DNA from: Batillaria attramentaria | Lineage: Eukaryota > Mollusca > Gastropoda > Batillariidae | DNA: 64,000 bases | Assembly (NCBI GenBank): GCA_018292915.2 | Contig: JACVVK020000295.1 | Span: forward strand, 705,001 to 769,000 | Reading direction: 5' to 3' | Shown: piece by piece, positions 26,230-38,599 of the stretch | Layout of the letters: the number at the start of each line of letters is the position of its first letter | Numbering within the stretch: the stretch's first letter is position 1 | Translations under genes and position numbers: made by a program | Notes under the pieces: generated by a model | Databases searched by the model: none | What the model saw: the letters and a program-made list of their open reading frames with translations, nothing else | Told to the model about the DNA's origin: nothing

Positions 26230-28465
26230 TGTGTTTGTATGTTGCATATGCCACTGTGAGGTCACCTGCAGTTTCTGTGTGGTTTGTTGTTGCAGTTTGT
26301 TTTGTTGTTATTGGTTTGTTTTGTGTTGTATTTGTGTTGTTCTGGTTTCAGTGTCTCTGGTTATGTCACCATAGATCCGTACTCCAGACTAGCTTTATGT
26401 GTCTCATACTGTACATCAGTGTCGGTTGGCTCAAGTGCAGTTTTCGTAATCTCCAATCTACAGCTGGCCGAAGGGTAGGGGTCCTTTATCACTTCCAATG
26501 TTCCTGATCCATTCATCATATGCCCTGGACAGAGATGGTGGTGGTTTGAAGTGGCCAAGTCCGTGTCGCAGTGGGATGGGGAGAGGGTCCTAGGCAGGGG
26601 GTATCAGTCATGAACACCTATGGGTAAAAGTTTGCCCCATGCGATTACTAGTACTTAGTAGTAGGCGGCAGCTACTTCCTAAAGCAAATCCGGGGTCTAC
26701 ATAACTGGAAACGCTGCGTTTTGTTTTGTTGTTGTTTTGTCTCAGGTTGGTGTGTGTGCCTGTACGGGGAGAATGAACATTTTTACACAATCAAACATTG
26801 GGTGCTGTCCACCTTCACCCCACTGTGTCTATGTGGGTACACCAACAGCGATTATATATCTGCTTCAATCATATTGCTCTTGCCTCAGCCAGTGGAGGGT
26901 GTGCACATACAAACACCAGCATTATCTACCGTTCAGGTTCCTCCGTCAACAAGCGTGTGCGGCGCCTGTCCCTGAAGCGTCGGTTGTTGCGGTACTTTAC
27001 TGTTGTGCTACAGAGACAAGAAAATCGAAGCACTGAACATCCAGACGGATGATGAAATAAGAACCTGTGTTGGGTGAGGAAGCATCCCCACAAGAGACTC
27101 TGGACCAAAGATGACACAATTATGCCAGATCAGGGACTAGCACGCTACAATATATGTGAAATTCGTTTCCGTGTTCACGGTAAACTTCTGACAGTACACA
27201 GTTCTGGTTTGCCTCCCCTGTAGTGAAAGTGGAAACTAAACCTTTATGTGCGTGTGGCCGATCACGGTCATACCTTTACTTTTCTATCGTTCGTTATAAG
27301 CCTGTGTTCGGTGCTGCTTCCTCGGCAACCTTTCAACCATTTGACGTTTCTCGGTTTTGCCTGCCAGACACGAGACAAATGTAATCCCGCACATGATGTG
27401 GAAAAAAAGCCAAGCAGTCAAAATGCAAGATCGATTCGCTTCTAACCGTATGTCCACATAAAGATGACGACAGTTGGAATTCGTCGATCGCTGTCTATTA
27501 CTATAACTTAATAATAAGGTCAGCATCTGACACACGGCATGCACATGCTACTTTACTGAGGATGTCATACAGATGTATATACACACTGCAAGTTTTGTCA
27601 TTCTTTCTTTCAACGTAGTTCAGAGTCGCCATTCCCATGTTGCTCCGCCCAGCATACGATCCCAGTTTGCATTGCGGTTCGTAGTGGTGTCGACCATGAT
27701 GCCCAACCCGATTGTCTAGCACACCACGAAAAATCTGCGATGGAAGTGCTTTCCTGAGCCAATGGACCGTGAACTTAAGTTCATCACTTTGTCTACAATG
27801 TTTGCGGGGACAACATATCATTTTTCTTCAATATGCAAGGCCCTTATTAGCATGTTTTTGCTATTTCAAGAGAGTAACCCGTTGGCTTAGCGGAGTGACG
27901 TAATGGCAAGGCCGTATGCAAATTTTGGGGTTATGACCCCTGTGACGAACCGATCCACACAGCGTTGAACTCCCGAGTGCTTCCCAGCTCAAATGCCGGA
28001 CTCTGCGCTGTTGTGTTTTAGAAAAAGCTGCGAAATTTTCTTACATGTACTAAATTTTTGCTTTGGATATCAGATGACGTGATGGGAGACAGTCGACAAA
28101 AAGGTATTTGTTCATTTTGTGGTCTTTTTGTGGACGTAGAACTTGCGAGCAGTGGTTGAAACAGTGGGTGAAGCGATTTTGAGTCTTCAGAATGACACAA
28201 ATCGCCATGTCTTTACTTTGTCAGTATGGTGGTTGAAGAAGAAAAACGTTTCAGCCGTTTGAAGTTTCCTAGACCAACTCGCCACGTACAGTTTACGTTT
28301 CTACTTCACTCACATACTAAAATACTCTGTGATTCATAATTCACTTGTTCTGATGGTGGTAGGTGCCGAAGGGAAGGTGAGAGTGGCAGTGAGCCATTTT
28401 GTCTTGCATTCTTGGTCGCCTCGTTGAAACGGACCAACTAAATATGAACGTATCTTTTATTGCAG
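26230..28465. other. Interval between ARHGAP39 and the PHF13-like gene; first exon not found
   Basis: I expected the first coding exon of the PHF13-like gene here but cannot place it. A possible short one is ATGGTGGTAGGTGCCGAAGG at 28351, followed by AAG/GTGAGA, which would fit the 28466 exon only if the acceptor is shifted by two bases. I see no other feature with support. Confidence 0.3.
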
Positions 28466-31400
28466 AGTCACCACAAAAGAGGACAGGGTCCAGCCAGGAT
28501 TACGAGGTGAGAAAAGTTTTAAGTCATTCAAACAGTTTACTTGGGAGTTCTACTGACAAGCAGAAACCGCCATTGTAGTGAATCGTCTGCGTCTCGCACG
28601 GAACGTAATGGCGACGAAGCGAGGGGTGACGAACTCAAAAAGAGTTCGGAACGTCTAACTTTCAGATACTTTACTTTAAGGCCTGTTTGTTTGTTTTCGG
28701 TGTAATCATGTCACTATGTGCTTACTTACGAATCACATAAACGTATAGTCGTGTCGCCCGGTTCAAGTTTTGGTAACGTCAGCATGTGCTCATTCTGGTC
28801 AGTGGTGTCAAAATAGTGAAAAGTTTGGTCTCATAAACTCGGCATAAGAACTAAAGGAGGTTCTGAAAACATGTTAAGTCTGTCACTCATAGCAGTTGAA
28901 TGTTTCAGCCAACGAATCAGTTCACATTCATGAGGACAATTTGCTGCATGAGACTGAAGACTGTTTGGGTTGTCTCCTCGTAAAATGTACGAGCAACTTG
29001 GCATGAGGAAATAGCAATATGTGCATAAGGAAATCATGAACGATTCAGTGTAGTACTAGCAGCCCTGTTACTGTCATTGTTTCAAAATGTGTAAATTTGA
29101 AAGCAGATACTGAGAGATACATTCACTTTACATCGGCAGGAATACAATGTTTTCCTGCAGTTTGACCGACAGATTCTGTACACAGAATCCAGCTTTATTG
29201 CCTGAATTAATGTTTCAGTACGAGGGGGTGAACACTTCACTGAAACGGCCACGGACCAGAGAAGACTTCATTGAATTCTGCTGCACTATTCTCTCCTACT
29301 GCCAGTATGAACAATCTCAAGAGGTAAGCACCGTTTCTAATCTTGGGACTATTCACAGGCTCTTAGTTTCATCTGAATATCACAAAGAACCACAGACTGA
29401 CACTAGTAGTGACAGAGAGAAGTAAATGATGGCACAAGCCACAGCCTTACACCAAGTTACTCTAAAGTCGAAAGGGATCTGTCACTAGTGTTAGAAAAAC
29501 AAAAGATGGATCTCTAGGCACATTGTATTCAACAGCTTGCAATGTTTCTCATGCAGCTTGTATTCTACTCAAGTACATGTACTTTGTAAAACATGTGGAA
29601 CTGTAAACGTAATGGGCTGCTGTAACATGCCACATGACAGCGCCATGCAGTTCTTGAAACTCAAAGTGACAAAAGTTGGCAGTGTGGCTGTTATACTACA
29701 AACAATAGTGGTAAACACTGTAACTGCTTGGATTTATTTTGCGATCATGCTGAAGTCAGCATGAAGTAGTATCATCACGTTCTTTTTGAGTCTTACCAAG
29801 TTGCTCTTACTCTTAGCACCGCTGATGTGAAATGTTTATCTCATACATCTTGCCAAAATGCTTGTGACGGTACTACAGAAGTCTCTGGCACTCTTTGCAT
29901 TGAGTCTCTGTCACGAGTTTAGTCACCTGAGAGTGAGAGCTACAGGGTAGGACTAGGAGGACAATCACCTGTGCCATCACTGACAGCTAAAATAACAGCC
30001 AAAATGGCAGAAAGAGATAAATTTGTTTGAATGCACTTATAGCTGTAGTTCTTGACACCAGTAAAACCTCAGATCTGATAGTTTCAGCTTTCACTAGCTT
30101 CAGGTTTGCTCTAGAAACAGAGTTCTCTGTAGCACTTCCCAGGTGCACTGTAGTGTACATGCAGCAGGATAAAACACAGTTCACTAGTGGAACTGGAAGA
30201 ATGAAGATTGATGAATTCTTCATAGTGTGAAACTTCTCTGATAAGGCTTTGAGGTTAGCATCATCATTTCTATCATAAATTGTTGCTTGTTGCTTTTGTA
30301 TCAGCAGCTCCAATATCTGTGCCATTTCCCCACCAGATGTAGCATAACCATGTTGCAGTCTTTGTTTCAGTTTTAGGACATACTGTTTATAAATTATATA
30401 TTCTGGTCTGTCACTAGGGGAATATCTGAAAGATTCTTTGTGTTATCGTTAATTCTTTCATGCCTATGTTGTCGGTTCATCCACTGCTTTTGCTTTGTCT
30501 TCTTCAGGCACTGTTCACTTTGAAATTGTCATTGTGAATCATTGATTAAACGGATGTGAAATCACAAAGAGTGGTACTCATTATGTGACAATTTCAAAGT
30601 GAACAGTGCCTGAAGAAGACAAAGCAAAAGCAATGGATGAACCGACAACACAAAAGAACGAAAGAATTAACAAAAACATAAAGAAAGTACCAGATATTCC
30701 TCTAGTCACTGGTTGTGCTATTTTGACAAGCAGATTTGACTGTGTTTCTCGCTCATGATGCAATGCTCATGATGCGATGCTGTATGACAAGGTGTCTGTT
30801 ATTCTTTAGGGACTGGCAGCATAGTACAGTGTTGTGCTTTATGTTGGTGTTTGTATGCTTTTGTTTACTGGGTTTGAAATATATGTTACATTAGTTTGTT
30901 TACACAAGTACTTACTTCGGGCTGAGTGAAAAGACATACAAATACGAGTAAGTTGCGTTCTTCATTTTTAATTATGCAAGTGGGAAGCGTATTTCGTTTG
31001 GTTGTGTTCCATCAGAAAATACTGAATGTACATAACTACATACATCATGCTGTTACCCTGGCGAACCCATGATTCTCTGTTTGAGACACATGATAATCAG
31101 TGGACAGTTGTCTCGCTGTTTCCCATACAGATTAATGTGACTAAAAGTAAAACCCAGGGATGCAAGGCTTGATAGGTCAGTGTTTATCAGTGTTTCCATC
31201 ACCTGTGTGTACTAGCAACAGTTGTTGCATAGGATAGATCAGTAAGTGTCAGTTGTAACCGGTATCAGCAAATTATACATCTCACAGCTGCACGTTTTTG
31301 CTGAAGGCTAATTTCAACCATATGTTCATTAGACTTTTGTATCTAGATTAGAACAGCTGGTTCAGATTAGAGTACTGTTGCGATTTCAGCTGTTTCTGTG

Positions 31401-34400
31401 ATTCTCAGCTACCAAGAAGAAGAAAAGAAGAACCCTGGACATTAGTGTTAAAAGAATGAAACCTTCAGGCATGTGATAATACTGTACGCTAGCAGTGCTT
31501 CTGGTTATGATCATGACAACCAGGACAGGTGAAATAAGAGTTGAGCCTCACCCTTGGGAACCCTCTAGCTTTTCTTTTTTCTTTTTTAACACCACATTTA
31601 TCTGGTGAAACTAAGCCAGACCAAACCAGCTACATTTGCTGCCACAAGAAAATGGGAACCTCTACAGATACTGTAACACCACAGATGATGTCACTAAACA
31701 AAAACACACAAAATAGGCATGTTTACAAAAGGCCTCATACTTCAGCCTGATGTTTTACTACATGTAGTTAATTTCTCTACTGTACGCTAATAATTAACCC
31801 TTTCAGCGAGTTGATGTTCTTCTGCAGTACTGGGCTGCTAATGACAAATGGCAAACATTTCCAGAAAGGTTAACGGTTATATGTTATCAGCTCTTTGTGC
31901 GTGTTTCTAAAATAGAATCTATGATGACCAAGGCCACACAGCTCTGTGCTGCGTATGATAAACATACCTATTTTCTGTAGGCATCCATTTTTATAGGCAG
32001 GTTAAAAAGAACAAGGCTGCTGTACAGAGTGGGCGCTTTATTGATCCAACACAGGTAATGTAGATTGGAAAGGCCCTAGTTCACTGCACACAGCAAGCAA
32101 GCAAGCCGTCTGGCTGCCAGCCTTCAAGTCTCAACTCAACTTCCCCCCCACCCCTTGCTGTTCGCCCTCCACCTTCCTCCCCCTTCGGCTCGCTGGAAGC
32201 AGAAGGTGAAGGACGGGTGAGATAGGCCGCTAAAAATAGAACAAAGACTTGGTCTTGTGGAATCAGGGCAAAACCCCTGATTATTTGCTTTCCAGAACCA
32301 ATTTCTGGCTCTTCTGTTTCTTCCTCCTGGCCAAAGCTTACCTTGCAGCCTTACCACACCAGGTTGAGAGGGAATAATCCACCGAGGTTGTGGTGAACTG
32401 CAAAAAAATCAACAGCAACCACTACAGAAATGGAGGCCATAGCCAGCTACACCACCACGACTGACGACCGGCCTGTGACGTCAGTGCCAGGTCACAAGGC
32501 CCGGTCTAGTCGGCAACATGAAAAGCCTTTTGGCACGCAGCCAAGCTGGGATTGGGAAGATGGAGGCGGGAACGCGCGGAGGGAGGGGGTTGCCGTCACG
32601 TGGCTGGCGCATGCTTCCTTCCCATTGGCTAGCCCCAGCAACAGGAGACAAAGAGTGGCTGAGAGGTGGTGGTGGTGGGGGATAGTCTGGGAAAGCGGCG
32701 CTACGCACCGAACGCGCAGCGTTTTCGTACAGCATACTACGCCGGACTGCGCGCTCTCTCTCTCTCTCTCTCTCTGTTCCCACTTCCCAAGAAATAGATC
32801 AAGTATATTCAGAGGTTTTGCCCGCCTGGAAAGGCCTGGCCAACCGTATCCCCCACCTGTGACCTGTTTACTTCCACACAGGTCCGGGAAGGGTTTAGCT
32901 AGCCCACATGAACTGTATGTCCTTTCATTCATTGTCAACAGCTCGTCAATTCATCAACAGTCCTCCTGGCCATCAGTAGTATTCCGCAGTTCTTTATTTA
33001 CCCCTTACAAGTCAGTTATGTTAAAACCGAGGTGGGACAGGTATCAACAGTAAACTGATAAGATGAAACAAACTGCAGTAAGCTATCAGCACATATGCAC
33101 TCCTTCCCGCTAACATAATTATTGTCTGGGAAAAAAGTAACAAGACTATATATATATATACATAACTTAGCTGTTCGTCTATATCCCAATTAAGCATGGG
33201 ATACTTAAGTTGTCCTTAACTGTGATGCTGCCATTATTCTGTCTACGCATATCCTGTGTCAGGACTGATATTCGGTTAAGGGGGGAAATCCCCTCAGCTG
33301 TCGCTAGTCGGTGCCAGTAGATTTTTTTTTTTTTGTGGTTGTCAGAATGGTTTGGTATTTTGATGTACATGTAATGTCACTGTCAGCACATGGGGTCAGT
33401 TCAATTTTGGCGCAAATCATGTGGCAAAAACAAGCTTTAGGCAGAACACATACATGTGAACAACTGAGTCTGGACTGCATGTTGGTGGTTCAGGGGTTCA
33501 AGCCTTTTTCTACAAGATGAGGATGATGTCCAAGAGGGGGCAAGGAGGATATTTTAGCACTCGGGTGTGAGGTGAAGGTTTAACTAACAACCCAGGCGTT
33601 GACACAGATAGTCCCCTGCCTCATCCATAGACTAAATGGGTAACACTCTGCTTCTTTTGCAGGAACTCCGCCAGGAGAACAACATGAGCCCTGTGGATCT
33701 GGACAGTGGTGGAAGCCTGTCAGAAAACTACATGTCTTCGTCAGAAAACTACATGTCTGAGTCATCGTCCTCCACCTCTGGCGCCTCAGACACAGAGCAA
33801 TCCTCAGCGGGTAACTCACCCACTGGGCAAATTGGAGGTACAGTACAGCCTCCTCTGCTGATCTATAGAGAACAGTTTATTAGTCCGTAGCATGTACATA
33901 AGTCATAGGAACCTATTGGGTGTTTCCTTGTATTTGAATTGACGTGTGTGTGTGCAAGCAGTTGGTTACGTATGCCTATGAACAGCATTCCTCGTGTCCA
34001 GAACTGTAACTGGCCTGCGCGATATTAGTGGGTTTCTTGGTTGCACTTGTAACATGTTTAAACCTTGAGACATCAGATACAACATCAGTGTATTGTTTCA
34101 GTTTATTTGTGAGGTGGGATGTCAGTGTGCTGGCATATTGCGTGTCAGTCTACAGTCAGAATTTTGTAGGTACTCCGCTGCAAGCAGTCAAGGGCAAGAC
34201 TTGAGGGTGGGTGGGTGTTTGGGGGTTTAACGTCCTTTTCCACCACATAGGGTGATATCAAAGACGGGGCAACGGTGAAAAAGCCAGCACAAATATTTGG
34301 CCCCAGCCTGGATTGAACTCGCGACCGGCAAGACTTGAACTGTTGAAGTAATATATATATGTATGTATCAGGGATTCACATCCATTTTGGGTTCAATAGG

Positions 34401-37400
34401 ACAAATGTCCTGGTCTCAACCAAAACAATAGGACATTTGTCCTGAAAAATAAAAAACAATAGGACATTCAATGTTTTCCAATCCAAAGTCAACAAGTGGA
34501 GGCTCTCCAGAATCTTCTCCATCAACACTTGATCCTAGTGGCTTTGCTGTAGGCGATGCGAAGCTCAAAAGCGTCTGCCCATGTTCCGGCCTAGGCTTTT
34601 TCAGTTTTGGGAGGCATGATTGTCAAATTGATTGTCAAAACAGAATGTCTGCTGCTGCTGCCTTTTGCTGCCAGTAACGGAACAGAACCGAAACAATGGC
34701 CGCGGTACATGCGATCTGATTTGCCAATTTAGATTGCGTAAAAAGTTGCCACACTTGTGTGCAGTCGCGCTATTGTCGTTGTAACTACCTCACTCACTGA
34801 CAGTATTGCGCAGTGATCAGTTCTTGTATATATATATATATATATATAGTGAATTGAGCTAAACCGCGCGCCTGCCAAACACTTCGCCACTGCGAGCGAG
34901 CGGGCGGTCGCGTTTCGCGCTGTCTACCTCAGGTCTGCGTGTGAATGCGGGGCGCGGGGCTGCTTCTCACTCTGCGGGCAACAGATGATTATCGGCCACC
35001 GTGTTAGTGTAGCCTTCGTTCGCTAACCAGTTCAGCGGGGCCAGTTTCGGCCAAGCGAAACTTGTCCGCGGTTTGCGCGATGCTGTGTCCGGCCTTGCGA
35101 AAAAAGAATAGAACACTGTCCGCTTCTGTCGTCAATGTAATCGGACATTTATCCTGAATCTCCCCAAAACAATAGGACATTTTGGAAATTAATAGGTCTG
35201 TGTCCGATGTCCGATTCGGATGTGAATATATATGGTCAAGAGTACAGAGGTGAGTCTAGTGAGTGTGACATGAGTACCCAGTTTTCAGCAAAGTGATAAA
35301 CAAACTATTTTATATGAATTTGGTGTGTCTTGTCATGAGCAATCTTCACAGAATCTGATTTTCTCATACAAGTTGTCGATTGGCCGTATTTGAAGAAATA
35401 AGTTGTGAGTTTGTACATAACATTAAACACTGTCACAATTTTGCAGACTTGAAATTTCAAGGCAAAAACAAACCAGTGATGTTGTTTGCATTTTGTGTTT
35501 TTATTTTGAAGGCTTAACCTTCAGCAATATCACTAAAGAGAAGGAAAGACTCACTAGATGCAAAGAAATGCAATGAAAAAGTGGTGTGAACATAACTTTA
35601 CGTCAAGCGGCATGTTAAACTGAAATGAGCACCATTATGACAGAGTACTGATACTGTTTGGTCAATAAAACCTTCTTAAGAACATTGTTTGGGTTACTCA
35701 ATAATAATGTAGTGCAATACATGAACAATAATAAATGATACGTGAACAGAAATGGATTCAAATGTTTCTGGTTTTCTGCTTGACGGAACATGTCAATAAA
35801 ACCCTTTAAAAAGCTAAACATTTTATTCCAGTTATTATTGTTTCCCAGTGAAATTAAAGACTGACCCTTGAAATACATGCAAAAACAAAAATAACAGTTG
35901 CTACTTCACTGTGTCCCTGAATAAAGTGATCAAAGAAAGAACTGAGCATGCTTAAACATAACATTACAACATGACAGACTCATTCCAAACTTTTAAAGTC
36001 ACACAGAAGGAAAAGGTACAAAAAAATATATTACCAGTGACTTTGTTTTTATGGTAAATACACCTTAGTCACACAAAAATGTATCTAACAGATTTAACAC
36101 ATGAATTATTACCATATCCAGCTGTCTGAACATAACTTGACACACTTGAACACAACATTACACTGTGACGGACTAATTTCAGGTCGCTAAAGTCATACAG
36201 AAGGAAAAAAACAACAAAAAAATCAGTTGTAGTAGGTATGGTTCAGTGGGAGGTACTCTTTAACCCCCTCAAAGTATGATTTTAAGCTTAATCCCATAGA
36301 TAATTGCTATCTCAAGCTACATGAATGTAACTTTACGCAACTTCGAACATAACACTACACTGTGACAGACTCATTTGAGACTGTCAAAATCAAACAAGAG
36401 GAAACGGAACAAAAAAATGTATTTCCAGGAAGTGTGCTTTAATCGAAGGTACACATTCTCTTCACAAAAATATGATTTTAAAAGCATAATAAAATTGTTA
36501 ACTGTCATTATCAAGTTGCTGGAACTTAACTTGACAAACACTCATGGACAGCTTTCACTCAAACACACACAGGAATGATGTATACAAACTGCTATAATCA
36601 AGAGGGGCTCACAGCATAGGAAATAGTGAATACCTATCATTTTTCAGTACAGCAAAGGAAAAAAATGTAACCTTTGACTGAACATAACTTGAAACCCACT
36701 GTCTGTGTATAAAGTTGTGTTCAAAACACAAACAGCTCCTGCACATTTTCTATTGGTGTGATCCTGGAAAAAAAACCACAGTCATGAATAAAAAACATAA
36801 TTTTGCTGTCCTCTATTTCTGGCCATTAAAAAAATGAAGGAATGCCCAAGTTGTTGTTTTGTACATAACATAACAACTGCATGAATCTGGGTACGGTGTG
36901 TAAAGTTAACTTCAATAAACAACAGATGAACACACAAAATGTGTTTGAATGGAAATTTTCAAGACTCCAGGGAGAAAAAATTGATTCCAAAGATGTTTAG
37001 CAGGATATTCTATTTTGTTTGGTGCTAGACTTGTCGTCATATGAGTTTGAACATAATGCTGACGACCCTTCGTTTGTGAGTAAAGTTGTGTTCAAACAGA
37101 GACATCTGAAATTTTACATAAGAAAGCTTTACTCCCCGCAAGGGATCTTTTTCCGAGTAGCTGTTCCACCTAAAATACCTAAGGCATTCATTGTTTGTGC
37201 TGAATACACAACTTTTGTAACAGAGTCATGAACCTAACGTTTACAACCTAAACCACAAATGTCTCCACGGCTGTATCGATTAGAATCACGACAAGGATTA
37301 ACATCCACGTGTTGGTGATACCAATCACCACACTAACATCGAGTTTACCATTGCCGCTGTTGTCAGCAGTATTCCAAAATGCACAAGAACACAGACTCTT

Positions 37401-38599
37401 TGTGTTTATTCACTTTTTGCTGCTGAGTTGACTAGATTTGTCTGAACATAAACACTTAACACTTAAAACTTACCCTCGGGATTATCAGCTGCCTCCTCCA
37501 GTGACGGTAATCAAAGTCATCGGCTCAAAGAATCATGCTTCCAGCTTGTGTTTGAAACGGCCGCTGGTTGAATTTATCTCATACCCGAGTGTAGCGATCG
37601 ATTTTTTCTCGCATGAACATAACAGGAAAATTAACACACCGTCGGGTCTTCGAAATCAACACGAAGTTTCTTTTCAACAACACGAGATATATCGATGTTC
37701 TTCCATGAAAAATAAAGAGTGAAAAAACGATGTTGAGATTATGCAAGTTAGGTATTTCGCAGGACAAAAGTACGCTCGACCTCGGTGGTCGATGTTGATC
37801 ATCGGAAGTTTACGACGACGTTATGTCCAAACGTGCCTACATTTTCAGTCATTTTTCTAAAAAACGGAAAATATTTGACACCTGCCAGTATGCCGACTGA
37901 AATAAAGGCAGTTTTGAGCATTTGGAGACAGCAAATGGGTTCACTGACCGTTCTCCATGTTTCTCAAAATAACACTTCAGCGATCGCAAGTACTTTCTGT
38001 CACGTTTTTCTTCCACTGCAATCACCGATTTTTCGCCAAAAACCCAGAGTTTTAAACGCAAGAAGTAAATGTACCACATCCAACTCTCACTGTTTGAAAC
38101 TCTGATTTATACTGAACAAGTGAGCCAAAGTAGACAACTGTGCATGCTTTTTAAACAAATTTGTAGCATCATTCATGTGAATGGGTAGCCATTTTGAGCA
38201 GTCGACTCACCTCTGTACTCTTGACCATATATATATATACACAATAGTGAAAGTTATTCTATGCGGTCAGTGTTTGCATGCCAGTCACACAAAGACAGGC
38301 TACTCAGAGTCAGAGTCCAAGGGGCATGATTTTTCTGGAATGGTCAGAATACTCACATACTTTGTTCTTTTGTATGTGCAGAGGATGCCAACCTGGTAAC
38401 CTGCTTTTGCCTGAAGCCTTACGCCAATCGTCCCATGATCGAGTGCTCCGAGTGCATGCAGTGGATCCACTTCTCATGTGCCAAGATCCGCAAATCAAAC
38501 ATTCCAGACACTTTTGTATGCCAGCCATGCAGAGATGCCAAGTACACTGTGCGAAAATCAGACCGTCGGAGAACCAGCAGCAAACGATTGACGATCTAG
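28466..38599 (+). CDS. PHD-finger protein of the PHF13/PHF23 type (5' end not identified)
   Basis: Vertebrate PHF13 (SPOC1) and PHF23 bind H3K4me2/3 through a C-terminal PHD finger. Exons: 28466-28506 (41 nt, ends phase 0), 29219-29323 (phase 0 to 0), 33663-33837 (ends phase 1) and 38382-38599 (stop TAG). The second encodes [20 protein letters not shown], the conserved N-terminal motif of the family (KRRRTVEDF...FV LAY). The third is Ser-rich. The fourth is the PHD finger [20 protein letters not shown] followed by [19 protein letters not shown], with Cys4-His-Cys3 ligands and the aromatic-cage Trp. About 180 residues are visible, against about 300 in PHF13; the basic middle region is missing or in an unseen exon. 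Introns are long and filled with mobile elements. Confidence 0.85.
29219..29323 (+). CDS. PHF13-like exon with conserved ED-F motif
   Basis: Acceptor TGTTTCAG and donor GTAAGC bound 35 codons. The segment [20 protein letters not shown] matches the family motif that precedes the disordered middle of PHF13 and PHF23. The exon before it (28466-28506) would supply [13 protein letters not shown] in frame. Confidence 0.85.
29460..30716 (-). mobile_element. Degenerate mobile-element remnant with a large inverted duplication
   Basis: On the minus strand, 30340 to 29990 keeps a 112-codon frame beginning [20 protein letters not shown], and a related frame ([15 protein letters not shown]) runs through 30520-30410, one base out of register. 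A second, inverted copy of that latter segment lies at 30585-30716 on the plus strand, with the same [15 protein letters not shown] peptide. Both copies are broken. I do not recognise the protein; charge and repetition suggest a retroelement or transposon remnant. It lies in a PHF13-like intron. Confidence 0.4.
32020..33050. promoter_or_regulatory. GC-rich island with clustered promoter-type sites
   Basis: This intronic stretch is much more GC-rich than its surroundings. Between 32440 and 32770 it holds TGACGTCA (CRE, 32476), AAGATGGAGGCGGGAA (YY1/E2F-like, 32557), TCACGTGG (E-box, 32596), GGCGCATGC (NRF1-like, 32605), CCATTGG (inverted CCAAT, 32622) and a CT run (32755-32775). A minus-strand AATAAA lies near 32042. 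Either an internal promoter for a short PHF13-like transcript or a solo LTR in minus orientation would explain this; I could not find a target-site duplication to prove an LTR. Confidence 0.35.
33663..33837 (+). CDS. PHF13-like Ser-rich exon
   Basis: Acceptor TTTTGCAG; 58 codons plus one base. An 18-nt tandem duplication gives [20 protein letters not shown]. The region corresponds in position to the Ser/Asp-rich stretch before the PHD finger. Phase 1 at the end completes GAG with the first two bases of the next exon. Confidence 0.75.
34205..34326 (-). mobile_element. tRNA-derived SINE, family A, 5'-truncated, with target-site duplication
   Basis: This is a reverse-oriented copy: GGTGGGTGGGTGTTTGGGGG, then CCACATAGGGTGATATCAAA, then AGCACAAATATTTGGCCCC. 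It lacks most of the tRNA head. The perfect 12-bp direct repeat GGCAAGACTTGA flanks it at 34193-34204 and 34327-34338. Confidence 0.9.
34369..35226. mobile_element. Non-autonomous hAT-like element, right tip missing
   Basis: The left end is CAGGGATTCACATCCATTTT. The right end carries the inverted GGATGTGAAT, but the expected terminal CCCTG is replaced by ATATATGG, where the 3.0-kb element starts. AATAGGACATTTGTCCT-type blocks recur near both ends (34400-34460 and 35135-35190), as subterminal repeats do. The interior holds GC-rich sequence but no intact reading frame. A related short element is at 56660. Confidence 0.55.
35234..38226. mobile_element. 3.0-kb element with 23-bp perfect terminal inverted repeats and internal tandem repeats
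   Basis: The left end is GGTCAAGAGTACAGAGGTGA plus GTC (35234-35256), and the right end (38204-38226) is its exact reverse complement. Both are flanked by TATATAT, so the target was AT-rich and a TA-type duplication is possible. Inside, a degenerate unit of about 196 bp repeats: (G/A)AACA(T/C)AACA(T/C)TACA(C) followed by TGACAGACTCATTT occurs at 35953, 36148 and 36344, and further GAACATAAC blocks occur up to 37613. Short frames exist (37019-37231 is the longest notable) but none resembles a transposase I know. It fills most of the last PHF13-like intron. Probably a non-autonomous DNA transposon. Confidence 0.75.
38382..38599 (+). CDS. PHF13-like terminal exon: PHD finger
   Basis: The exon starts after TGTATGTGCAG and encodes [20 protein letters not shown], then the rest of the PHD finger with ligands CFC, CSEC, HFSC and CQPC, and a basic tail [11 protein letters not shown]. 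It begins only 155 bp after the right end of the 3.0-kb inverted-repeat element. Confidence 0.95.

Noticed and set aside
32020..33050. Solo LTR in minus orientation
   Set aside because: A minus-strand AATAAA and promoter motifs fit, but I could not find matching TG...CA ends with a 4-6-bp target duplication, so it is kept only as an alternative.
32430..33053. 207-codon plus-strand ORF in the GC-rich island
   Set aside because: No domain or splice support; the open frame is explained by high GC content, and the CT run creates part of it.
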